This document shows, one piece after another, positions 1 to 6,847 of a DNA stretch of 37,341 nt. The notes below the pieces were generated by a model. That model did no database searches. It was not told where the DNA came from and saw only the letters and a program-made list of their open reading frames with translations. The DNA comes from an uncultured Saprospiraceae bacterium. GTDB taxonomy: Bacteria; Bacteroidota; Bacteroidia; Chitinophagales; Saprospiraceae. The stretch covers positions 1 to 37,341 of the forward strand of contig CALLAE010000024.1 of assembly GCA_938002665.1 (NCBI GenBank). Reading direction: 5' to 3'. How positions within the stretch are numbered: the first letter of the stretch is position 1; every line of letters begins with the position of its first letter. A program made the translations under genes and the position numbers.

Positions 1-1506
1 CCGGTATGTATGAATGGTCTTAGCATTACCCTAGATGAAGATGGCAGAGCAGAATTGTGGGCAAGCGATGTAGATGCAGGAAGTTATCACCCATGTGGTA
101 ATGCCTACACTATTGGCTTTAATAGCTTGACAGATGAGCAAGTTGTGTATTTCAATTGTACGCAGCTAGGAGAGCAGTTTGTAGATATGTATGTAAGAGA
201 TACGAACTCTGGCATAAATGATTTCTGTACAGCAAGAATTCTGATTACAGATCCACTGACAGCTTGTATTCCAGGTGAAGGAATGGTGATATCAGGAGAA
301 GTGTATACAGAAGAATTACAATCTGTGGAAGATGTCAAAATAGAACTTGGTAGTAACATGCCGTTCGAGATGACAGATGAAGTAGGGGAGTATGCCTTTG
401 GAAGTATGCCGATGGGAGGTGACTATATGGTAGAGCCTGAGAAGGATGTAGACTACCTTAATGGAGTAAGTACACTGGATTTGATATTGATACAGAGACA
501 CATCCTAGGTATAGAGTCCTTATCTAGTCCATACAAGTATATAGCTGCGGATATCAATAGCAATTCTGAGATCAATGGCCTTGACCTTGTAGAATTAAGG
601 AAGTTGATATTAGGTATCTACACTGAGTTACCAGCTAATGATAGTTGGAGATTTGTAGATGCAGATTTCGAATTTGTCAATGAGCTCAATCCGTGGGAAG
701 AAGCTATAGCAGAAAATTATGAGATTGCTGACCTTGGTAGTGACATGAACATAGATTTCATCGGTGTCAAAATCGGTGATGTCAATGGCTCAGCTATCAC
801 GAGCAGTGCGGATAGTAAAATAGAGGATAGAAGTAATAGATGGCCTCTAGTTCTAGAGTTGGATGAGAGACAAGTCAAGAAGGATGAGATAATCAGTCTA
901 GAAGTATACAGCAGAAACTACGAACGTGTCAGTGGCTGGCAAACTACTTTAGGCTTTGATCCAGAGAAGATAGAAGTAATAGAGGTAGTAGGAAAGTCTA
1001 CCGCTATATCAGCTGGCAATAGTAACATAGAGAGACAAGATGAAGGATATATCACTATGAGTTATCATTCATTAGAAGTCGAGAGTAGATCTGAAGAGGA
1101 AGTGTTGTTTGAGTTAGTCATCAGAGCTAAGAAGGATCTGAATACTTCTGAAATATTGGAAATAACGTCTAAGGTAACTGCAGCTGAAGCTTATAGAGGT
1201 TATGATGAAATCGTGGATATCAGATTGGATGTAAGAAAAGATGAGCAAGCAGCTATCGTTTCAGTCAATCCGAATCCATGGATTACAAGTACAGATATAG
1301 AATTCCATATGCCACAAGCTGGCAAAGGAGTATGGGTATTCTATGATGTAAATGGAAAAGTACTCTTTACCAAGACTGCTATGTATGAACAAGGCAAACA
1401 GTTCATGAGAATGCATAGGTCAGATATAGATGGTACTGGAATAATTTACATGAAGTTGACTACTGATCATGGCGTTGCAGAGCATAAGATGATCCTAGTA
1501 AGGTAG
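1..1506 (+). CDS. T9SS type A cargo protein with dockerin-like and cohesin-like modules (3' part)
   Basis: The reading frame is open to the left edge, so the true N-terminus lies outside the window and the first ATG at 10 is probably internal. In order the fragment shows the end of a cysteine-containing repeat, a carboxypeptidase-regulatory-like beta-sandwich (about residues 95-145 counted from that ATG), a dockerin-like helical module (GVSTLDLILIQRHILG, then a calcium-loop-like DINSNSEINGLD), a cohesin-like fold (WQTTLGFDPEKIEVIEV and following), and a C-terminal type A sorting domain with NPNPW and a closing MILVR. This module order is familiar from large Saprospiraceae extracellular proteins. 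The protein is expected to be exported by Sec and T9SS and then anchored or released at the surface. Substrate or binding partner is unknown. Three hairpin terminators follow. Confidence 0.85.
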   Translation, partial: PVCMNGLSITLDEDGRAELWASDVDAGSYHPCGNAYTIGFNSLTDEQVVYFNCTQLGEQFVDMYVRDTNSGINDFCTARILITDPLTACIPGEGMVISGEVYTEELQSVEDVKIELGSNMPFEMTDEVGEYAFGSMPMGGDYMVEPEKDVDYLNGVSTLDLILIQRHILGIESLSSPYKYIAADINSNSEINGLDLVELRKLILGIYTELPANDSWRFVDADFEFVNELNPWEEAIAENYEIADLGSDMNIDFIGVKIGDVNGSAITSSADSKIEDRSNRWPLVLELDERQVKKDEIISLEVYSRNYERVSGWQTTLGFDPEKIEVIEVVGKSTAISAGNSNIERQDEGYITMSYHSLEVESRSEEEVLFELVIRAKKDLNTSEILEITSKVTAAEAYRGYDEIVDIRLDVRKDEQAAIVSVNPNPWITSTDIEFHMPQAGKGVWVFYDVNGKVLFTKTAMYEQGKQFMRMHRSDIDGTGIIYMKLTTDHGVAEHKMILVR

Positions 1507-1540
1507 TCCACAAACAAGGTTTTCGTTAGCACTAAATATA

Positions 1541-1578
1541 AGGGAGGCTACTCGCAAGGGTAGTCTCCTTTTGTTTTG
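1541..1578 (+). terminator. Intrinsic terminator, copy 1
   Basis: The stem GGAGGCTAC (1543-1551) pairs with GTAGTCTCC (1560-1568) with one G-T wobble, followed by TTTTGTTTTG. It lies about 35 bases after the stop of the T9SS cargo gene ending at 1506. Confidence 0.8.
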
Positions 1579-1640
1579 TATGAGATAAGAAAAGGTAGGA
1601 GCCTGTCCTGCGAGGAGTCGAAGGAATAGCATTAAATATA

Positions 1641-1678
1641 AGGGAGGCTACTTGTAAGGGTAGTCTCCTTTTGTTTTG
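1641..1678 (+). terminator. Intrinsic terminator, copy 2
   Basis: Same stem as copy 1 (1643-1651 with 1660-1668); the loop has CTTGTAAG instead of CTCGCAAG. The T-tract is TTTTGTTTTG. Confidence 0.7.
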
Positions 1679-1742
1679 TATGAGATAAGAAAAGGGGTTG
1701 GAGCCTGTCCTGCGCGGAGTCGAAGGATTAGCACTAAATATA

Positions 1743-1776
1743 AGGGAGGCTACTCGCAAGGGTAGTCTCCTTTTTT
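1743..1776 (+). terminator. Intrinsic terminator, copy 3
   Basis: Stem 1745-1753 pairs with 1762-1770 and is followed by an uninterrupted run of six T, the best T-tract of the three copies. Confidence 0.75.
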
Positions 1777-1943
1777 CTTTCAATGTGAGTAGTATCAGAG
1801 CTATAAACACAATCCCAAGCTAGCTCAGGCTAAGCCACACCATTAATACAGAATTGGGCTGTAAGACTTACTCATTTTCCAGTGTAGCACCAATTAATTA
1901 AAACATTATCTAGCAATATCTTACATATTAGTAAAATTTATAA

Positions 1944-1951
1944 TATGTTTG
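1944..1951 (+). promoter_or_regulatory. Candidate -7 promoter element (TATGTTTG)
   Basis: It matches the Bacteroidota sigma consensus TAnnTTTG. No clear TTTG -33 box was found at the expected distance, so the call is weak. It would start a transcript near 1958, just before the first hairpin of the structured stretch. Confidence 0.3.
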
Positions 1952-1957
1952 TAATTC

Positions 1958-2126
1958 TTAAGTCTTTTACCTCCCTCATCCAGTAAAGACTATCCATAAC
2001 AATACAGTATAAACCAAGGAATATAAGTACTCACTATGTGAGGCTACGATAAACTGATTTTAACTATATGGCTCACAGGGGCCATCCCAAAACCTGAAGG
2101 TATACTCATTTGAGTATACCTTTTTT
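1958..2126 (+). ncRNA. Candidate structured leader or small RNA
   Basis: Seen in the sequence: hairpin AGTCTTTTAC / GTAAAGACT (1961-1970 with 1983-1991, one bulged T); hairpin GTACTCAC-TAT-GTGAG..TAC (2027-2047); hairpin ATGGC / GCCAT (2068-2072 with 2081-2085); and a perfect terminator at 2097-2126. TGTGAG (2037-2042) could instead pair with CTCACA (2072-2077), which would break both middle hairpins. That is the kind of alternative folding found in attenuators and riboswitches. It matches no RNA family I can recognise. It may be a roughly 170-base independent RNA or the leader of the gene at 2141. Transcription is inferred, not shown. Confidence 0.35.
2097..2126 (+). terminator. Perfect intrinsic terminator before the 2141 gene
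   Basis: AAGGTATACTC (2097-2107), loop ATTT, GAGTATACCTT and a T-tract at 2121-2126. The stem has no mismatches. It ends only 14 bases before the ATG at 2141, so it must either end an upstream RNA or attenuate the downstream gene. Confidence 0.8.
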
Positions 2127-2140
2127 AAGAATTAGGTAGT

Positions 2141-4861
2141 ATGCAAGAAGTGATACAAAGTAGTAGTTACATTAAAAGTTTGCTATTCATTTTATGCTTA
2201 AGCTCACAGGCAGCACCCTTGATCTCATGTGATAGCACGAATAACAGTTGCCATTCTGCAGAAGCACTATCAGCTATTACTCTAGAAGAAGAAATTTGTC
2301 TTTCCGCTTGCACTACCCCAGGAACCAACAGCAATATTCTCACCAACTTCCAAGGCTGCGAGGCCTCCCTCTACCACACCATATGGTACAGTCTGAAAAG
2401 CCCTGCTACCAAAACCCTTCTCTCAGCTCAGCTCACTTCTGCTACAATTGCCCTACCTCTAATAAGCATTTACCACGGCACTTGCGACAACTATTCATTA
2501 GCAGATTGCAACCAAGGGTACGACGGCTCTGTTACGATACGAAACCTATTTCTAAGCCCTGAGACTGAGTATTATATTGCAGTCTCTTCGGCAGATAACT
2601 CAGCAGGAGAATTTGAGTTATGCTTAACCTTAGAAGAAGATCCTAATGTCTGTAATACAAATGCATCATTAGAAATAATCTCCACTTCAGCAGGCTCACC
2701 CCACTGGGGCCCATATCAGCCAAATGAAGAAGTGGAAGTATGTTACACTGTACAGGGGTATCAAAATGTCTCCTGTAATTATCTACAAGCCTTCATTCCT
2801 CTTATCGGTAATGGATGGGACCCCACTTCACTAGATTCAGAAGGCAAACCAGTAAAAGTCACGAAAAGTCTCATTACACAAGGCCATACTAATTTCACAA
2901 CCTCCAATCCCTCTTGTGAAGGCGATGCAGCTGGAGAATGGAGATGGCATGCAGAGGGAGCAGTAAAATATAATCTGAATAGTGCTAACCCCCTAGGACT
3001 AAAAAATAGAGATGTAATCCCTGGAGGCTGGGTCTTTGTAAATTCTTTTGACCCCTCTTGCTTTAATTTTAATGATGGCTGCTGCACTAATCCTGATGAA
3101 GATCCTAACCTTGGTTATGGTGATGATGATTATCCACTATGCAATACAGGACCTACTCAGAACTGGACGATTTGTTTTGCCTTGAAGACTAGATCTGAGC
3201 CGACTCTCACAGCTCATGATTGCTCTATAGGAATGAAAACTTTGGCAGATGGAGAGATAGGAGCGCTTATAGATAATGGCTGTAATGCTGACCTCATAAG
3301 CTATACTAATGCTACAGTTATTGTCTGTCAACCTCCCACTGTCTCCGTTGTGGAATCTAAAATGAAATTCTGCTCTGGACAGGTTTTTAGCTTGGACTTA
3401 AGTTCTGATGATCCTAATACTGTTTTCTTTTGGAGAGAGAAAGGCCAAGATGAGGTCACCTTTTGTGAGTCCAATGTATTAGAGCATAGCTTTTCAGAGT
3501 CTGGCACTTACTACCTAGAACTGATAGGCAATAATGGATGTGACAGCGCACCTCTTGATATTGAAATAGAAATAATTGATCAGATAGAAGTAAAAATTAT
3601 TCAAGAGCCACAGATAGTCTGTGCTGGTGATGAGGTAGAACTAATTGTAAGGGTAGATGGAGTAAGCGATATGACTGGTATTGATTATTCTTGGAACTTT
3701 GAAAACTCAGCAGACGCATCTGTAGTGACTGACCAGCTAGACCAGCTGTATGAAGTAAGTGTAACTCTAGGTGCTTGTCAGATGACCAGCTCTAGGATGA
3801 TCAGTCATCATGAACTTTCTTCAGCTGAGTTTTTAGGAGATAAAATATGTCATGGAGAATCTGCAGAACTAGCTATCAGACTAGATGGCCAAGGACCTTG
3901 GTCTATATTGCTGGAGGATAATGCAGGTGATGAATATCAAATAGTAACAAATGAGTCTGAGTATAGCAGCGAACAGCTCCTTAGCGAAAGCCAGACTTAC
4001 AACTTACGGTCTGCTATAGATGGCAATAATTGTAGAATGGCGACAGTGGGAGAGTGGACAGTAGATGTCATGCCAGAGCTAGAAGTATGGGCAGGACAAA
4101 AAAGTTTTCTAGACTGCGATAGCAAAGAAGCGCAGCTCGATGGTCAGATAATGACAGAACAAGATGATCTAGATATCGTATGGATAGACAATAGCGGTGG
4201 AGCTGTACCGAATGCCACTTCTCTTACTCCTGTTATTTCTACCCCAGGTACATATACCTTAATAGTAACAGATATGAATACAGGTTGCTCTGCATCTGAT
4301 TCTGTGGTCTTAGAGAACAACCTTAATTTAGAACTACAAGAAGAAATAGAAATTGAGTTGGGTGAAAGTATCTTCTTGGAACCACAGATTGCTGATGATG
4401 CCTCCGCGATTGTGTCAGTTTCCTGGACCCATGATGGCACCATCGAATGTGATACTTGTTTGTTCAGTATGGCTTATCCAGTACAGGATGCCGTCTATAA
4501 TCTTACGATAATAGATGAGAATGGCTGCTCAGAGACGCAGTCAGTGCAGATAGTGATGAGAGAACAGGATGAAGCTCAGTCCTCTGTATATATTCCTAAC
4601 ACTTTTGACCCGAGCACTTTTGGTGAGGATAGTGTCTTTAGACTACAAGGAGATATTTCTAATATTACCACATTTGTTATATCTGACAGATGGGGAAAAG
4701 AACTCTTTTCTTATCATGGTACAGAGCTTGCTGCTGCGGCATGGAATGGTCGCGTAAATGGCCGCCCTATACAGCCAGGTGTATATGTCTATCTACTACA
4801 AGCTACCTTGGCTGATGGAACTGAAGAAAAAAGGGTAGGGACGATTACTGTTGTGAAGTAG
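2141..4861 (+). CDS. Large secreted protein with T9SS type B (gliding-associated) sorting domain
   Basis: This 906-residue protein has a hydrophobic N-terminal segment (about residues 11-26) that should act as a Sec signal. Residues about 30-165 form a cysteine-containing jelly-roll-like region (YHTIWYSL, YYIAVSS). Residues about 170-400 form a domain with AFIPLIGNGWDP, AGEWRWHAEGAVKYN, PGGWVFV and CSIGMKTLADGEIG, a pattern I associate with Saprospiraceae surface proteins. PKD/Ig-like domains follow (about 400-810). The C-terminus VYIPNTFDPSTF...DRWGKELF...GVYVYLLQATL matches the type B CTD of gliding-associated proteins, though the usual NPDGDGxND stretch is degenerate. Function is probably adhesion or surface structure; no catalytic motif was seen. 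The ATG follows a terminator at 2097-2126. Confidence 0.85.
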   Translation: MQEVIQSSSYIKSLLFILCLSSQAAPLISCDSTNNSCHSAEALSAITLEEEICLSACTTPGTNSNILTNFQGCEASLYHTIWYSLKSPATKTLLSAQLTSATIALPLISIYHGTCDNYSLADCNQGYDGSVTIRNLFLSPETEYYIAVSSADNSAGEFELCLTLEEDPNVCNTNASLEIISTSAGSPHWGPYQPNEEVEVCYTVQGYQNVSCNYLQAFIPLIGNGWDPTSLDSEGKPVKVTKSLITQGHTNFTTSNPSCEGDAAGEWRWHAEGAVKYNLNSANPLGLKNRDVIPGGWVFVNSFDPSCFNFNDGCCTNPDEDPNLGYGDDDYPLCNTGPTQNWTICFALKTRSEPTLTAHDCSIGMKTLADGEIGALIDNGCNADLISYTNATVIVCQPPTVSVVESKMKFCSGQVFSLDLSSDDPNTVFFWREKGQDEVTFCESNVLEHSFSESGTYYLELIGNNGCDSAPLDIEIEIIDQIEVKIIQEPQIVCAGDEVELIVRVDGVSDMTGIDYSWNFENSADASVVTDQLDQLYEVSVTLGACQMTSSRMISHHELSSAEFLGDKICHGESAELAIRLDGQGPWSILLEDNAGDEYQIVTNESEYSSEQLLSESQTYNLRSAIDGNNCRMATVGEWTVDVMPELEVWAGQKSFLDCDSKEAQLDGQIMTEQDDLDIVWIDNSGGAVPNATSLTPVISTPGTYTLIVTDMNTGCSASDSVVLENNLNLELQEEIEIELGESIFLEPQIADDASAIVSVSWTHDGTIECDTCLFSMAYPVQDAVYNLTIIDENGCSETQSVQIVMREQDEAQSSVYIPNTFDPSTFGEDSVFRLQGDISNITTFVISDRWGKELFSYHGTELAAAAWNGRVNGRPIQPGVYVYLLQATLADGTEEKRVGTITVVK

Positions 4862-5104
4862 TAGGCCTATTTCTCTATATTTTCCTCATTTTTCACACAA
4901 CTATTACAATTCAGAAGTATTTTTGCCTGCTCTTTGTATCCAAGCAAAAGAGTCGAATTAACTCCCTTTTGGGTGGGCTTTGACCTCAATATTGACAATA
5001 AGTCAGTATACTCGGGTTAAACAATAGTTAAATCAAAACTTGTGTGATACAAAATCGAAGAAATAGCCTTTTTAAAGTATACTTTGTAACCTAAAAAATA
5101 AGAG

Positions 5105-5623
5105 ATGACAATTAAATCCCTACTAGTTACCATAGCCATTTTAATAGGGAGCTTATCCCTTAATGCTCAAAGAGTCGCGGTGGTAGATATTACCTCCATA
5201 CTAGAGAATCTAGAATCCTATCAGGCAGCTCAGAACAAAATAGATGGCATCTCTGCGAAGTGGAGACAAGAAATTGCTCAAGAGTACGATAAGATTAAAA
5301 GTTTGTACAATAAGTATCAGGCAGAGCAAGTATTGCTAAGTGATGATGTAAGGACAGAAAGAGAGGAAGAAATAATGGCCAAAGAAAAAGAAGCGATGGA
5401 TCTTAATGATAGAAGATTCGGTGCGGAAGGTGATTTGTTCAGAGAAAGGCAACAATTAATTAGTCCTATCCAGGATGAAGTTTATTCTGCGATAGAGCAG
5501 TATGCAAAAATAAAAGGTTATGATCTCATCTTTGATAAGTCAGCAGCAATAGGACTCCTGTATGCTAATGACGAATTTGATAAAACTGCTGAAATAAAAA
5601 GAGAACTAGGAATTAGAAATTAG
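5105..5623 (+). CDS. Skp/OmpH-family periplasmic chaperone, first copy
   Basis: A 172-residue protein with a signal peptide (hydrophobic residues about 4-19, ending LNAQ) and the Skp/OmpH layout: a short beta start (RVAVVDITSILENL), a long charged alpha-helical coiled coil (about 40-125), and a return strand (YDLIFDKSAAIGLLYA). Family members are trimeric chaperones that hold outer-membrane proteins in the periplasm. It is followed 28 bases later by a second family member, so the two are probably co-transcribed. The usual Bacteroidota neighbour bamA is not in view. The gene could also be called hlpA/ompH-like. Confidence 0.85.
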   Translation: MTIKSLLVTIAILIGSLSLNAQRVAVVDITSILENLESYQAAQNKIDGISAKWRQEIAQEYDKIKSLYNKYQAEQVLLSDDVRTEREEEIMAKEKEAMDLNDRRFGAEGDLFRERQQLISPIQDEVYSAIEQYAKIKGYDLIFDKSAAIGLLYANDEFDKTAEIKRELGIRN

Positions 5624-5651
5624 AATTCCTCGAAATAAGAATTTTACAAAA

Positions 5652-6152
5652 ATGAAGAAGTATATTATTATAGCTGTAGTGATGATGGGAATGTCTACAC
5701 TGCATGCACAGAAATTTGGTTACATCAATACGGCGGAACTGATTCAATCTATCCCCGAAGTAAAAGAAGCCAATTCCAATATCGAAACGTTTAGAAATCA
5801 GCTTCAGAAGAAAGGTCAGGATATGATCAAAAGTCTTCAAACTAAATATGCAGCCCTAGAAAAGAAAAGGGATAGAGGAGAATTGTCGCCTAAGCAGATA
5901 GAAGAAGAGGCTATGAAGTTAGGAGAAGAAGAGCAGCAGATCAGAGTTTTTGATCAAGAAAGTCAGCAAAAAATTGTCAAGAAAAGTGAAGACTTGCTCC
6001 AGCCCCTTAGAACTAAAATTCAGGAAGCAATAGATCAAGTTGCAGCGGAGAATAACTTTGTATACATTTTCGATTATAGCACAGGTTTTGTTTTATATGC
6101 TGATGATAGTACTGATGTAAGTACCCTTGTTAGAGCAAAGCTAGGCATGTAA
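5652..6152 (+). CDS. Skp/OmpH-family periplasmic chaperone, second copy
   Basis: A 166-residue protein with a signal peptide (ends MSTLHAQ), then KFGYINTAELIQSIPEVKEA, the typical OmpH start, a lysine- and glutamate-rich coiled coil (about 45-125) and FVYIFDYSTGFVLYADD at the end. It is clearly paralogous to the gene just upstream. Tandem Skp-like genes are common in Bacteroidota, possibly forming distinct or mixed trimers; that is inference. A T-rich stretch follows the stop, without a convincing hairpin. Confidence 0.88.
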   Translation: MKKYIIIAVVMMGMSTLHAQKFGYINTAELIQSIPEVKEANSNIETFRNQLQKKGQDMIKSLQTKYAALEKKRDRGELSPKQIEEEAMKLGEEEQQIRVFDQESQQKIVKKSEDLLQPLRTKIQEAIDQVAAENNFVYIFDYSTGFVLYADDSTDVSTLVRAKLGM

Positions 6153-6222
6153 TTTTTTTTTGATTTTTTTCCTATCGTATTAATCATAGTCCCTTTTTAC
6201 AAGGAGACTTCATAAGAAACAA

Positions 6223-6747
6223 ATGAGAAAACTAAACATTTTATTCCTCCTTCTATTATTTATAACCACTGGCATATTTGCTCAAGATAAGGTAGGTGAT
6301 ATGATAGCACTTGCAGAGGTGCCAGAATCAATAGCCCTTATAGATCAAGCAAACAATTATGCAAAGGCAGTGGTGGACAGCGATTTTTCTGGAATAACTA
6401 AGCTGACTCATGAAGATATTATATCTATGGGTGGAGGTGAAGACTTCATGATTTCTGAACTAGAAGCTGATTATGCAACCTTGAAAGCACAGGGCATGAA
6501 ATATGTTTCTGCTGATGTCGGAAATCATCCCGAATTCCTCAAGTCAGATGGACAACTCCAAACTATTGTGCCAGTAAAATTTCATTTGGACTATAACTCT
6601 AAGAAATTAGAATCATGGATTAAGCTATTTGCAGTTTCCTCTGATGAAGGTGTATCATGGACTTTCGTCAATCTTGAGAAGTTCGATGAAGCTAGTCTAA
6701 GAGCTTTTGTGAAAAATGTAAGCGCGGAATTAGACTATCCTGAATAG
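6223..6747 (+). CDS. Small exported protein of unknown function
   Basis: A 174-residue protein. Residues 1-21 form a clear signal peptide (FLLLLFITTGIFAQ). The mature part starts with helices (ALIDQANNYAKAVVDSDFSGITKLTHEDII), followed by strands (LQTIVPVKFHLDYNSKKLESWIKLFAVS, WTFVNLEKF). This alpha-then-beta pattern, and the phrase about an activity placed on a curved sheet, suggest an NTF2/SnoaL-like fold, but I cannot assign a family with certainty. No lipobox and no T9SS tail are present, so it is probably periplasmic. It lies 70 bases after the Skp pair, may share their transcript, and ends at a good terminator (6778-6813). Confidence 0.75.
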   Translation: MRKLNILFLLLLFITTGIFAQDKVGDMIALAEVPESIALIDQANNYAKAVVDSDFSGITKLTHEDIISMGGGEDFMISELEADYATLKAQGMKYVSADVGNHPEFLKSDGQLQTIVPVKFHLDYNSKKLESWIKLFAVSSDEGVSWTFVNLEKFDEASLRAFVKNVSAELDYPE

Positions 6748-6777
6748 TCTGACGATATATAAATTTAATGCATCTAT

Positions 6778-6813
6778 AATCCCTTTTCGATATCTTTGGA
6801 AAGGGATTTTTTT
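6778..6813 (+). terminator. Intrinsic terminator after the small exported protein
   Basis: AATCCCTTT (6778-6786) pairs with AAAGGGATT (6800-6808), and the T-run continues to 6813. It probably ends the Skp-Skp-exported protein transcript and insulates the FG-GAP gene. Confidence 0.85.
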
Positions 6814-6847
6814 ATTCCATTTTATTTCTTGTAAAATATTCCATACT

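Larger units (their letters stand above)
1528..1776. repeat. Three tandem copies of a terminator-bearing intergenic repeat
   Basis: A unit starting AGCACTAAATATAAGGGAGG occurs at about 1528, 1628 and 1730, so the period is 100-102 bases. Copies one and two run on through an identical stretch ending in TATGAGATAAGAAAAGG; copy three is cut just after its T-tract. Between copies lies a second element, CCTGTCCTGCG(A/C)GGAGTCGAAGGA, at about 1602-1625 and 1704-1727. It resembles the GTCGAAGG/GGACAGG short intergenic repeats I recall from many Bacteroidota genomes. One base differs between its two copies, so the duplication looks recent. Confidence 0.85.
1507..2140. other. 634-base intergenic region
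   Basis: It holds the triplicated terminator repeat (1528-1776), then about 165 AT-rich bases with nothing recognisable, then a candidate promoter and structured leader or small RNA (about 1944-2126). No credible protein-coding frame was seen on either strand; the minus-strand open frame here is repeat DNA read through. Confidence 0.75.

Noticed and set aside
1532-1810. Minus-strand 92-codon open frame over the terminator repeats
   Set aside because: The peptide repeats only because the DNA repeats; it reads through three terminators and the GTCGAAGGA element, with no plausible start context.
4992-5012. TTGACA with a TATACT nearby, sigma-70-like
   Set aside because: Only 9 bases separate the boxes, and Bacteroidota use a different consensus.
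5608-5630. AGGAATT / AATTCCT hairpin across the stop of the first Skp gene
   Set aside because: Seven pairs of mostly AT and no T-tract; no good reason to call it a terminator, though it might be an RNA-processing site.
6186-6208. AGTCCCTT / AAGGAGACT hairpin with an AAGGAG stretch before 6223
   Set aside because: The stem has a mismatch, and AAGGAG is too far (about 17 bases) from the ATG to be a normal ribosome-binding site.
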